Origin: JAAEKA01 sp049299095
GTDB taxonomy: Bacteria > Chloroflexota > Anaerolineae > JAAEKA01
Assembly: GCA_049299095.1 (NCBI GenBank)
Contig: JBAQWV010000168.1
Location: forward strand, 1-18,950
Reading direction: 5' to 3'
DNA: 18,950 nt
Both the position numbers and the translations under genes were made by a program. The notes under the pieces were generated by a model. It did not search any database. It worked only from the letters and a program-made list of their open reading frames with translations, and was not told the origin of the DNA. This document shows positions 1 to 7,087 of the stretch, piece after piece; the stretch's first letter is position 1, and each line of letters opens with the position of its first letter.

Positions 1-1802
1 GTGTAGGGGCCGACTGCATTGAGACAGCCCTTGAAGTCCAGCCCATCCAGCTCCTCGGCCACTGCGTCCACGTCCGCGGTGAAGGTGTTGCTGAATTCTG
101 GGTCGAAGCCATTCCAGTCGCCGTTGAAACGCACTTTCCACAGCCCAGCCGCGGGCAGGCCGATCCAATAATTCTCCAATGCCTGATCGCGGAAATTCAC
201 CACTACCACGACGCTGTCACCGGGCATGCCGTCTTGCCACCGCTGAAAAGCAAGCGCCTTGCCAGCTTCATTGACATGATAGACCTGCACTTCGTGGCCG
301 CGCAAGCCCGCGGTGTTGTCCGCCCAGTTACGACGCAGCTTGAACAGCGATTCGTACAGGGCAAAAATTCCCTTGAACTGCTCCAGCCGCACCCAATCGA
401 GCGGGTTGGAGTCGTCGAACCAGCCTTCTTCCAGCATTTCCTGCCCCTGAAAGATCATCGGAATGCCGGGGCTGGTGAAGACCAAGGCCGCGCCGAGTGT
501 GCTGCGTTTCTTGGCCCACCAGGACGCGGCATTGTCCGGCCAAATTTCCGTCGGCACGCGGCTTTGGCCGTTGGCAACTTCATCGTGGCTTTCGGTGTAG
601 ATCACGCGGGCAAAGCTGTTGTCGTTATACTTGAAGCTGATCGCCGCGGCTACAGCCGCCATGTTACGTTCGTCATCGCTTTGCGCAATGATGGCTGTAC
701 GCACAGGATGCACAAACATCGCGTCCCACTGCGCGTCAAAGCCCAGCCCACCCTCGGAAGTTGCCATCGTCACGTTGGGATCGGAGCGGAGGTCTTCGGC
801 AATGGTAATTTTCCACGGCTGGCGCTGTTCGATTTCGTCGTTGATCCAGCGGAGCAGATCGCGGCCTTCCTCGATGTCATCTTCCGGGCCGGCTTCGCCC
901 GCCGCGTTGCGGATATAGGCGGTGGCGTCGAAGCGCAGCCCGTCGCAATGATAGTCTTCCAGCCACATCAGCGCATTGTCACGGATGTACTGGCGCACCT
1001 CAGGCCGGCCATAGTCGGGCCGCGTGTCGCCCCACGGCGTCTTGCTGCGCCAATCTTCGTAGAAATAAATACCGCCCATGCCGTTCTCGCTCCAGCCGTC
1101 GAATTGCCACAAGGACAAATCGCTGGGGCCAAAGTGGTTATACACCACATCCACCAACACCGCGAGGCCGCGCTGATGCGCTGCGTGGACGAAACGCTGG
1201 AAAGCGCTCGGCCCGCCGTAGACACTTTCAATCGCGAACGGGTGCGCGGGGTTGTAGCCCCACGACAGGTCCCCGGCGAATTCCATCGGCGGCATCATCA
1301 GGATTGTGTTAATGCCAAGATCGCGCAAATAATCAAGTTTTTCGATGGCAGTGTCGAATGTGCCCGAATGTGCGCCCTCCGCCCGGTTGAACGTGCCGAC
1401 GTGCATCTCGTAGATCGTCATCTCGTTCCAGGGGGGCGTCTGAAAGCCGTCGTCATCCCAGTCGAAAGTGGGGTCAAAGATCACCGAATCGCCGACCGAG
1501 TTAGTCACCTCGCGCGCGTACGGGTCCACGCGAAACAGTTCCTGCTCGCCGTTCAGAATGCGGAACTTGTAGCGTTGGCCGGGCTGCGCACCGCGCACCG
1601 ACACCGACCAGTAGCCGTCACCTTCCAGCGCCAGCGGCGCGGCCGTGTGGCTCCAGTCATTGAAATCGCCCATCACGAAGACAGCCTGCGCATTCGGTGC
1701 CCACACGCGAAACGACACGCCACCATCAAAAAGAACCGCGCCCATGCCTGCCCGCCGCGACGCGCGGACAACGCCAGGGGAATTTGTCTTGTCACTTGCC
1801 AT
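1..1802 (-). CDS. GH13 family 1,4-alpha-glucan branching enzyme-like protein (partial, C-terminus beyond left edge)
   Basis: The product is an alpha-amylase superfamily (GH13) enzyme, probably a glucan branching enzyme acting on glycogen-type alpha-1,4-glucans. Residues 28-100 look like a CBM48/immunoglobulin-type N-terminal module (VSFRVWAPNA, then GDFNDW). The GH13 barrel follows with all four conserved regions: DVVYNHFG (about 218-225), GLRFDAT with the nucleophile D292, TIAEDL with the acid/base E336, and ESHDEV with the transition-state stabiliser D407. A C-terminal beta domain begins near residue 500. About 600 codons are visible without a stop. The start is the ATG at 1802, preceded by an AGGTGAGG ribosome site and lying 35 nt after the stop of the upstream oxidoreductase, so the two are probably co-transcribed. 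Maltooligosyltrehalose trehalohydrolase has similar motifs and is the main alternative. The GH13 family call is very secure; the exact specificity is inferred. Confidence 0.9.
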   Translation of the reverse strand, partial: MASDKTNSPGVVRASRRAGMGAVLFDGGVSFRVWAPNAQAVFVMGDFNDWSHTAAPLALEGDGYWSVSVRGAQPGQRYKFRILNGEQELFRVDPYAREVTNSVGDSVIFDPTFDWDDDGFQTPPWNEMTIYEMHVGTFNRAEGAHSGTFDTAIEKLDYLRDLGINTILMMPPMEFAGDLSWGYNPAHPFAIESVYGGPSAFQRFVHAAHQRGLAVLVDVVYNHFGPSDLSLWQFDGWSENGMGGIYFYEDWRSKTPWGDTRPDYGRPEVRQYIRDNALMWLEDYHCDGLRFDATAYIRNAAGEAGPEDDIEEGRDLLRWINDEIEQRQPWKITIAEDLRSDPNVTMATSEGGLGFDAQWDAMFVHPVRTAIIAQSDDERNMAAVAAAISFKYNDNSFARVIYTESHDEVANGQSRVPTEIWPDNAASWWAKKRSTLGAALVFTSPGIPMIFQGQEMLEEGWFDDSNPLDWVRLEQFKGIFALYESLFKLRRNWADNTAGLRGHEVQVYHVNEAGKALAFQRWQDGMPGDSVVVVVNFRDQALENYWIGLPAAGLWKVRFNGDWNGFDPEFSNTFTADVDAVAEELDGLDFKGCLNAVGPY

Positions 1803-1837
1803 TGCTGTCACCTCACCTGTCACCGACACCACCTGCA

Positions 1838-3253
1838 TCAGCGTTTATCTTCCCAACCGTACCACTTCATCGCGCTTTCAACGCCAATCCAGCGGAATGG
1901 TTCGGGCGGGATATAGCTCAGTTTGTTGTTGGCATAGGGAGTAGACAGCCACGGGTGCGGCATGCCCTGATGCAGGGCCGCGATAACATCCCCAAACAGC
2001 CAGGACAAGTTGACTCCCTGCCCGCTATAGGCCAGTCCGTAGTAGATATTATCGTGCTTGCCGGTCACCCCCACCGACGGCGTTCCGTCAAAGGACATCC
2101 CCAGCACGCCATCCCACACATAATCGAAAGCGATGCCTTCCAGCGCGGGATACATGGCGACCAGCTCGCGCAGCATCAGCGCGCCGACCTCTTTCATGCT
2201 GCCGCAGTACTCCAGATCGTCGCGGAAGCAGTAGCGTGCATCGCCACCCCCCACCACAATGCGATTGTCTGGCGTCAGCACCATGTGAAAGAGCATATTA
2301 CGCGAGTCGTAGAAGGGCAGCCGACTGCTCCAGCCGATTTCAGCAAGCTGCTGCGGGCTGAGTGGCGGGGTTGAAGCCGTTTGCGCGTGTACTGGCATCA
2401 CGCGCGATTTAAAATAGCCGAGCTTGGAGGTGTACGCGTTGGTCGCCAGCACAATAGACTTGGCTTGTACCGTGTGGCCTGCCTCACCGACGCGCAGACG
2501 AATCACCTCCCCTTCCTGGATGTCCAGCACCGGACTGTCCTCGTAGATGCGTGCGCCAGCCTGCTCCGCGGCCAGTTTCTGCGCCCGGATCAGCTTCATG
2601 GCATGAACCGAGCCGCCGTTGGGATCAAACATTGCACCCGCGAAGACATCTGTGCCCAGCTCGGCCGCGGTGCGGTCAGCATCCCACAGTTCCACCGGGA
2701 TACCGGCTTCCTGCGCCTGCTCCAGATACTCCGCGTAATAGGCGGTATCTTCTTCGTCCAAGTATCCATGCACAAAGCCGTCCAGCCGCAGATCACAGTC
2801 AACGCCAGTGGTTGCCACCACCTGCTGCAACGAGCGCATAGCCTGCACCGTGGTGTCGTAGGTCACCTTATGCGTCGCCAGATCGTGCATGATCTCGAAC
2901 GCTTCCACGCCCGGCTGCGAAAGCACCATGCCACCATGCCGTCCTGACGCGCCGTAGCCGCATTGTTTGGCCTCCAACAGCGCAATGCGCAGATCAGGCG
3001 CTTGCGTAGCCAGATGCCAGGCCGCAGACAGCCCTGTATAGCCACCGCCGATGATCGCTACATCCACCGTCATATCTTCCTGCACGGGCGCGTTGGCGAG
3101 CGGCTGTTCCCGCGCCCAGTAACTGTCGTTGGGTGGAAACACCAACGGCTTTTCACCCGCCAGCATAACACCACCCACACCCACGGCTGCGGCTGTACCA
3201 CCGGTGACAGCCGCGATTTTGAGAAAATCACGTCGGCTCAATTGCGAGGGCAT
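1838..3253 (-). CDS. Tat-exported FAD-dependent oxidoreductase (DAO / PuuB-like family)
   Basis: This is a flavoprotein amine or amino-acid oxidase of the D-amino-acid oxidase superfamily, resembling gamma-glutamylputrescine and sarcosine oxidases. The N-terminus has a twin-arginine signal (SRRDFLK, residues 6-12, then a hydrophobic Ala/Gly/Val stretch to about 32), so the folded holoenzyme is probably exported across the membrane. The dinucleotide-binding motif is at 64-80 (VDVAIIGGGYTGLSAAW). The family's GASGRHGG flavin loop is at 101-108, and the C-terminal FAD contact reads GLAYSGQGVN. Length (471 aa) is normal for the family. The start is supported by AGGAG 5 nt before the ATG at 3253. 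It heads a probable two-gene transcript with the glucan enzyme; the two functions have no obvious metabolic link. The substrate cannot be told from sequence. Confidence 0.9.
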   Translation of the reverse strand: MPSQLSRRDFLKIAAVTGGTAAAVGVGGVMLAGEKPLVFPPNDSYWAREQPLANAPVQEDMTVDVAIIGGGYTGLSAAWHLATQAPDLRIALLEAKQCGYGASGRHGGMVLSQPGVEAFEIMHDLATHKVTYDTTVQAMRSLQQVVATTGVDCDLRLDGFVHGYLDEEDTAYYAEYLEQAQEAGIPVELWDADRTAAELGTDVFAGAMFDPNGGSVHAMKLIRAQKLAAEQAGARIYEDSPVLDIQEGEVIRLRVGEAGHTVQAKSIVLATNAYTSKLGYFKSRVMPVHAQTASTPPLSPQQLAEIGWSSRLPFYDSRNMLFHMVLTPDNRIVVGGGDARYCFRDDLEYCGSMKEVGALMLRELVAMYPALEGIAFDYVWDGVLGMSFDGTPSVGVTGKHDNIYYGLAYSGQGVNLSWLFGDVIAALHQGMPHPWLSTPYANNKLSYIPPEPFRWIGVESAMKWYGWEDKR

Positions 3254-3282
3254 AAAAACTCCTGGTTGGAATAATTAGTTGG

Positions 3283-3334
3283 ATAGGACTTACGCAGTTG
3301 ACCATAAAAATGACACCAACTGCGTAACTCCTAT
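3283..3334. repeat. 18-bp imperfect inverted repeat in the divergent intergenic region
   Basis: The arms at 3283-3300 (ATAGGACTTACGCAGTTG) and 3317-3334 (CAACTGCGTAACTCCTAT) are complementary at 17 of 18 positions, with a 16-nt AT-rich spacer. The element lies about 30 nt upstream of the oxidoreductase start and about 100 nt upstream of the DUF1294 start. It could be an operator, a 5'-UTR hairpin for the minus-strand gene, or a leftover of insertion-sequence ends or a miniature element. No flanking target duplication is convincing. Confidence 0.75.
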
Positions 3335-3374
3335 TTAGAATAATATTGAAACGTTGATATAGTGTATGCCAAAA

Positions 3375-3402
3375 TTCAGATTTTTTCCAGTTTGTGTACA
3401 AT
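3375..3402 (+). promoter_or_regulatory. Possible promoter of the DUF1294 gene
   Basis: TACAAT at 3397-3402 is a good -10 hexamer (5 of 6 to consensus). TTCAGA at 3375-3380 is a weak -35 hexamer at 16-nt spacing. The start codon is about 24 nt downstream of the predicted transcription start. No equally good promoter was found for the divergent oxidoreductase gene. Confidence 0.4.
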
Positions 3403-3432
3403 TCAGCACAATCTTTTTTCTGGAAAGCAGCT

Positions 3433-3792
3433 ATGGCGCAACGACCCTCCGCTAGCAATCAAGCCTTTATTCTCTTTGGCCTGCTTCTGGGCCTCGGCCT
3501 GTTCATCATCCTGATGCTCTCCAACTGGCTGTTCTGGTATCTGAACTGGCTGCTCGGTTGGTCCATCACCCTGTTCATTCTGTACGGCATTGACAAGGCG
3601 CAAGCCGGTCTGAAACGCTCGCGCGTGCCGGAGGTGCTGCTGCACAGTCTGGCGCTGATCGGCGGCTTTGCAGGTGGCTGGTTAGGCATGATGTTGTTTC
3701 ACCACAAAACCAGCCAGGCCAACTTCAAAATCATTCTCTTGCTGGCCACCGCGCTGGGCGGCGCACTGCTCTATCAGTTAATGTTAAGCTAG
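3433..3792 (+). CDS. DUF1294 family small membrane protein
   Basis: This is a 119-residue integral membrane protein of unknown function. It shows the DUF1294 signature: YGIDKAQA after the second hydrophobic helix, a PEVLLHSLALIGGFAGGWLGMM stretch split over the next helix, and HHKTSQANF before the last helix. About four hydrophobic segments fill most of the chain. I place the start at the ATG at 3433, with GGAAAG 5 nt upstream, rather than at the in-frame GTG at 3394, which would add 13 residues and overlap the likely promoter. It is a single-gene unit, divergent from the oxidoreductase and convergent with the tRNA-Arg gene. Related proteins occur fused to cold-shock domains in other bacteria, but no such domain is present here. 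Confidence 0.85.
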   Translation: MAQRPSASNQAFILFGLLLGLGLFIILMLSNWLFWYLNWLLGWSITLFILYGIDKAQAGLKRSRVPEVLLHSLALIGGFAGGWLGMMLFHHKTSQANFKIILLLATALGGALLYQLMLS

Positions 3793-3796
3793 CGGA

Positions 3797-3835
3797 CAAA
3801 CAAAAACCGAAGATCACTTGCATGTGACCTCCGGT
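3797..3835 (-). terminator. Rho-independent terminator of tRNA-Arg
   Basis: Read on the minus strand, 12 bases (ACCGGAGGTCAC, from 3835) pair with GTGATCTTCGGT (to 3806) around a 6-nt loop. All 12 positions pair if two G-U wobbles are allowed. The run TTTTTGTTTG follows at once. On the plus strand the two wobbles become A-C mismatches, so the structure is built for minus-strand transcription. It begins 3 nt after the tRNA 3' end. Confidence 0.85.
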
Positions 3836-3838
3836 CAG

Positions 3839-3911
3839 CACCCCCGGCAGGGATCGAACCTGCGACCATCAGCTTAGAAGGCTGTTGCTCTGTCCGCTGA
3901 GCTACGGGGGC
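3839..3911 (-). tRNA. tRNA-Arg (anticodon UCU)
   Basis: The minus strand folds into a complete 73-nt cloverleaf without an encoded CCA. The acceptor stem GCCCCCG pairs with CGGGGGT (terminal G-U). The D arm is GCTC/GAGC, the anticodon loop is CTTCTAA with anticodon TCT, the variable loop is 5 nt, and the T arm is GCAGG-TTCGATC-CCTGC. The only blemish is an A-A mismatch at the top of the anticodon stem (positions 27-43). It has its own promoter and terminator. It would read AGA and AGG codons. Confidence 0.95.
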
Positions 3912-3923
3912 AAGAACTGCGCA

Positions 3924-3952
3924 ATTTTAACCCGATTTCAGGTGGGTGTCAA
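3924..3952 (-). promoter_or_regulatory. Sigma70-type promoter of tRNA-Arg
   Basis: On the minus strand TTGACA (3952-3947) is separated by exactly 17 nt from TAAAAT (3929-3924), a near-consensus pair. Transcription would start about 5-7 nt before the mature tRNA 5' end at 3911. The promoter overlaps the last codons and stop of the deoxyribosyltransferase-like gene, so the tRNA need not depend on read-through from it. Confidence 0.85.
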
Positions 3953-4363
3953 TCCAGCCAGTGCGCCGGCCTGCACAGCCGCCGCGAACTCATCCAAAGT
4001 GGCATAGCGTTGCGCGGCGCAGGTGCGCACCACCCAGTTGCCCGCCAACGGCGTAATCGCGATGACCGTTGCGCCCGCGCGCCACGCTTCCCACATCTCT
4101 AACGCCGTGCCCATAGATGCCTGCGGCAGGTAGGCGATGACCACATCCGACGCGGCGGCTTCCATGACGTTGTCCACCAGCACCGTGCGCGCACGCTCGT
4201 CGGGATAAGTCTGGCTGTCCGGGTACGCCACCCACGGATCGAAAACCTGCATCTGCGGCGCGTGCGTCCGCAACAAGTCAGTCAAAAAGGCGCGATAACC
4301 TTGTCCATGCATGGCATCGTCTGGATGCGAGCCTTGCATGATGCCCGCCAGATAAACTTGCAT
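3938..4363 (-). CDS. Nucleoside 2-deoxyribosyltransferase-like protein
   Basis: This 141-residue protein resembles the nucleoside 2-deoxyribosyltransferase fold (flavodoxin-like). The pattern is an N-terminal MQVYLAGIMQG strand and loop, a mid-chain VFDPW, then DNVMEAAASDVVIAYLP, and the active-site loop SMGTALEMWEA. Glu89 (or Glu92) matches the family nucleophile glutamate. Such enzymes transfer deoxyribose between bases or hydrolyse nucleotides; the substrate here is unknown. The ATG at 4363 has GGGAGG at a good distance. It lies 66 nt after the acyl-CoA-binding protein, with a strong hairpin between them, and 26 nt before tRNA-Arg. The deoxyribose theme recalls deoC 11 kb away, but there is no positional link. 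Confidence 0.75.
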   Translation of the reverse strand: MQVYLAGIMQGSHPDDAMHGQGYRAFLTDLLRTHAPQMQVFDPWVAYPDSQTYPDERARTVLVDNVMEAAASDVVIAYLPQASMGTALEMWEAWRAGATVIAITPLAGNWVVRTCAAQRYATLDEFAAAVQAGALAGLTPT

Positions 4364-4384
4364 TACCCTGCCTCCCGTTCCTGC

Positions 4385-4426
4385 TACCGTGCGGCGCGGG
4401 CGAGCTTGCCCGCGCGCCGCACGGTA
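4385..4426 (-). repeat. GC-rich intercistronic hairpin between the ACBP and deoxyribosyltransferase-like genes
   Basis: Arms at 4385-4401 and 4408-4426 pair over 17 bp (TACCGTGCGGCGC, then GGGC) with a 2-nt bulge and a 6-nt loop. It begins 3 nt after the ACBP stop codon. There is no T-run on the minus strand after it, so it is not a canonical Rho-independent terminator. It may pause transcription, protect the upstream mRNA end, or act as a Rho-linked terminator. Confidence 0.75.
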
Positions 4427-4429
4427 TGC

Positions 4430-4696
4430 TCAGCCGAGCTTGGCCTTCAGTTGGTTCACCAGGTCAATGTACGACTGCATAGCCTGCTCCTGCGACGTGC
4501 CCTTCAGCTTGGCCCACGCATCGTACTTGAACCGACCAGCCATATCCATGAAACCGGGACGACTGCCCTGTACATCGCCCGTCGTTCCCTGCTTATACAG
4601 GGCATATAGCTTCAACAGCGATTGATCATCGGGCCGCTTGGCAAGGCCCTGCACAGCCTGCGCGGCCGCTTCAAACTGGGTTTGCAGATCAGACAT
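4430..4696 (-). CDS. Acyl-CoA-binding protein (ACBP)
   Basis: This is an 88-residue soluble protein that binds medium- and long-chain acyl-CoA esters and buffers or shuttles them in the cytoplasm. It matches the four-helix ACBP fold along its full length. The highly conserved core is present: LYALYKQGTTGD, then RPGFMDMAGR, then KYDAWAKLKG, and the C-terminal SYIDLVNQLK helix. The start is the ATG at 4696, which has AGGAG 7-8 nt upstream. A longer reading from 4756 would add 20 residues outside the fold and lacks a ribosome site. ACBP is near universal in eukaryotes and patchy in bacteria. No acyl-CoA enzyme is adjacent; the thiolase in this window is 9 kb away. Confidence 0.92.
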   Translation of the reverse strand: MSDLQTQFEAAAQAVQGLAKRPDDQSLLKLYALYKQGTTGDVQGSRPGFMDMAGRFKYDAWAKLKGTSQEQAMQSYIDLVNQLKAKLG

Positions 4697-4819
4697 GAGA
4701 TGCTCCTTTGGTTGCAAAGAAATCGAAAGTGGCTTGATAGGCGCAGCAGCGCTCATCAGCTAACGAATACTGTTTTCGAGCGAACTGCCACTTCCGAATT
4801 CGCCGTAACGAACTCTGAA

Positions 4820-6139
4820 TTATTGATCGCGCGTCGTCAGGGGGATAAACGCCCGGAAGGTTCCCTGAAACGCCTCGGTATTGTCCAGATACGCACCATT
4901 CCAGCCGCCTACCGCGTACACCAGCGACCCGTTGCTGGCAACCCCCGGCGCCACCCATGCGCCCGGCAACGGCGACGGAATGGATGACCAGGTATTGGTC
5001 AGGCTATCATACCGTTCATTAAACGTGACCGGCTGCTGCCAGCCGCCACCAATCGCATACACCGACACGCCATCAGCTACCATGCCCAGCCCGGCGCGCG
5101 GCTGGCTCATGGCAGCGCACGTTTCCCAGCGCGCCAGCGCAGGATAATAGGCGTTACACGTCGAGTAGACACGCTGTCCGTCGTAGCCGCCCGCCACCAA
5201 AACCCGGTCGGCCAGCGTAGCGACACCCACGAAACCAACGTTGTTGGGCATCGGCGGCAAACTGCTCCAGCTATCAGCCGCCGGATCGTACACCCACACC
5301 CCATCGGTGTAGCGCGTGCCGTCCCAACCACCAAACAGATACACCTGATCGTCGAAAACGGCCAACCCATAGCCGGCCAGCGGCACAGGCAAGCTGGCTT
5401 TGCTGCTCCAGCGGTCCGTCGCGGGGTCATAAACCTCTAGCGCGGCCACAGGCAGGCCGTCACTACCGCTGCCGCCCGGCACGTACACCCACTGCTTGAC
5501 CACGCCAGCCTGCACGTTCGACACCGGCGTCGGTTTGGCCGCGCCCGGCAGCCAGCCGTTGGCTTCCATGTCATACACGTAGGTGGCTCCGGTCACGCCC
5601 TGCACATCTTCACCGCCCACGGCCACTAACTGCTTGTCCAGGGCAGCGAGCGCCAGACGGCTGCTGCCCTGCGGCAAGGGTGCAAGACTGGTCCAGCGAC
5701 TGGCCTCGACGCGCGCGCCTGCGCCCACCTGCTCGCGAGCCGCGTCGCTTAAGTCATACGCGGTGGGCTGGCTCTGCGCCCGCGTCCACAGGCCCGGCAG
5801 CAGCAGCGCCAGCAGCACCGTAGCCGCAGCTAGGAAGAAATAAACGCGCTGCCAACGCGCCAACCCTGGCTCGGCGGGCAACGGCGGTGGAACCGCCGCA
5901 GCTTCTGGCGCGTCCTCCTCCAACCCGCTGACCGCAATCCAACCCGCCTGTGCGGCCTTGACCAGTGCCTCGGTGCGCGACGCAGCCTCCAGCTTGGCAA
6001 AGATGTTGCGCAGATGCACCTTGACTGTGTTGAGAGAAATGACCAGGTCGCGTGCGATTTCCTGGTTGGTCAGACCGCGCGCCACCAGTTCCAGGATTTC
6101 CTGCTCCCGCTTGCTCAAAGGATTGACTTGGTCAGGCAT
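4820..6139 (-). CDS. LuxR-type HTH / transmembrane / Kelch beta-propeller regulator
   Basis: This 439-residue protein fuses three parts. Residues 8-66 form a LuxR/GerE helix-turn-helix (LSKREQEILELVARGL, then TNQEIARDL and LNTVKVHLRNIFAKL). A Pro/Ala/Glu-rich linker follows, then one membrane helix at about 98-118. Residues 150-430 carry about six Kelch blades, each with a GG pair and a YDPxxxxW element. The order implies a cytoplasmic DNA-binding head and an extracytoplasmic propeller that senses a ligand or the envelope: a membrane-bound one-component regulator. There is no receiver domain. The start is taken as the ATG at 6139; an in-frame TTG at 6157 adds six residues. It lies 39 nt after the phosphoesterase stop, so it could be the last gene of that block or separately expressed. 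Confidence 0.88.
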   Translation of the reverse strand: MPDQVNPLSKREQEILELVARGLTNQEIARDLVISLNTVKVHLRNIFAKLEAASRTEALVKAAQAGWIAVSGLEEDAPEAAAVPPPLPAEPGLARWQRVYFFLAAATVLLALLLPGLWTRAQSQPTAYDLSDAAREQVGAGARVEASRWTSLAPLPQGSSRLALAALDKQLVAVGGEDVQGVTGATYVYDMEANGWLPGAAKPTPVSNVQAGVVKQWVYVPGGSGSDGLPVAALEVYDPATDRWSSKASLPVPLAGYGLAVFDDQVYLFGGWDGTRYTDGVWVYDPAADSWSSLPPMPNNVGFVGVATLADRVLVAGGYDGQRVYSTCNAYYPALARWETCAAMSQPRAGLGMVADGVSVYAIGGGWQQPVTFNERYDSLTNTWSSIPSPLPGAWVAPGVASNGSLVYAVGGWNGAYLDNTEAFQGTFRAFIPLTTRDQ

Positions 6140-6178
6140 AGCCCGATTGTGCCACAAAAGACCGTTTTTGGAAAGCGC

Positions 6179-7087
6179 CTACAGAACGTCCAGCAGCGCG
6201 GGGGTTAAATCGGTCAGGGTGTAAATACGCTCAACGAAGGCCGCGTGTCCTGCGCCGATGGCAATCGTAGGCACAGCGTTTTCGGTGTGCGCCTTGATGC
6301 GCACATCCTCCAGGTTGCCGTGATCGCTGATGATCAGCACCAGCGTGCTGGCGAGATCCAGTGCGGCCAGCAATCCGGCCAAAAACGCGTCAACTTCCTC
6401 GATCACGCGCACGCTGGCCGTCAAATCTACGCGATGCCCGGCCATGTCGGTGCCCCAATGATCGAAGAAGACCAGATCGTGCTGTTCGGCCAGCCCGGCC
6501 AGCACCGCGCCCGCTTCGGCAGGTGTCCACAACGGCATGTCCGCGTAGCCGAGGTCGCTGCGCCAGGCCGCGTTGGTCAAGTCCACGCTCAGGGCTTGCC
6601 GGGCGCGCAGATCGTCAGCGGTGCGCAGGCGAACCCCGGCGGCCTGCGCCGCGTGCGGCAGCGCGCCATGCAGCCGTTTGCCGCGCGCCACAGCGTCGAA
6701 ATAACCCTGCGGATAGGCGTTGGCAAAGGCAACACGGCGACCAGCAGCCAGCGCACGCGCAAAGAGAGTTGGCCCTTCCAGCAATTGACGCAAGGCCGCG
6801 TTCGGTCGCGGGCCGAAATGCTCGCCGATGAGCTGCGGCGCGTTGAGGCCGGTCACAATCGCGGTCTGACCGGTGGCGCTTTGCGGACGCCCCCGCACTC
6901 CCAGGTGAACGTCGGTGGGAGCCAGCGAGGCTAACGTCGCGGTGAGACGCCCCACGCCCTGCACCAGCCGTGCGCCGTCCAGCAGGCCGGTCAGGGTCGG
7001 CAAGTGTGCGGCGACCAGCGGGTTGACTTGCGGGTCGTCCTCGCCGAGGCCAACGCCATCCAGAAAAACCACCACCACACGCGTCAT
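6179..7087 (-). CDS. Alkaline-phosphatase-superfamily metalloenzyme (phosphoglycerate mutase/phosphopentomutase-like)
   Basis: This 302-residue protein belongs to the binuclear-metal phosphatase/mutase superfamily. Metal-ligand motifs are in order: VVVFLDGVG (D10), a candidate nucleophile loop PQSATGQTAIVTG (S70/T72), FFDHWGTDMAGH (D209, H210, D214, H218), IISDHGNLED (D255, H256) and KAHTENAVP (H267). It is shorter than cofactor-independent phosphoglycerate mutase (about 500 aa), so the large transferase insert of that enzyme is absent. It may act as a phosphatase or phosphodiesterase instead. The ATG at 7087 overlaps the upstream hydrolase stop by 4 nt (ATGA), which implies translational coupling. 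A longer reading from 7213 would run 130 nt into the neighbour and is rejected. Confidence 0.85.
   Translation of the reverse strand: MTRVVVVFLDGVGLGEDDPQVNPLVAAHLPTLTGLLDGARLVQGVGRLTATLASLAPTDVHLGVRGRPQSATGQTAIVTGLNAPQLIGEHFGPRPNAALRQLLEGPTLFARALAAGRRVAFANAYPQGYFDAVARGKRLHGALPHAAQAAGVRLRTADDLRARQALSVDLTNAAWRSDLGYADMPLWTPAEAGAVLAGLAEQHDLVFFDHWGTDMAGHRVDLTASVRVIEEVDAFLAGLLAALDLASTLVLIISDHGNLEDVRIKAHTENAVPTIAIGAGHAAFVERIYTLTDLTPALLDVL

Noticed and set aside
234..1916. 560-codon open frame on the plus strand opposite the GH13 gene
   Set aside because: The minus frame has all four GH13 catalytic motifs, while the plus frame is Arg/His/Ala-rich with no domain and no ribosome site. It is an antisense shadow caused by GC-rich codon use.
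2381..2947. 188-codon plus-strand frame opposite the FAD oxidoreductase
   Set aside because: Antisense shadow of a well-supported flavoprotein; the composition is not protein-like.
3394..3432. GTG at 3394 as the start of the DUF1294 gene
   Set aside because: It overlaps the likely -10 hexamer and lacks a ribosome site; the ATG at 3433 has GGAAAG at proper distance.
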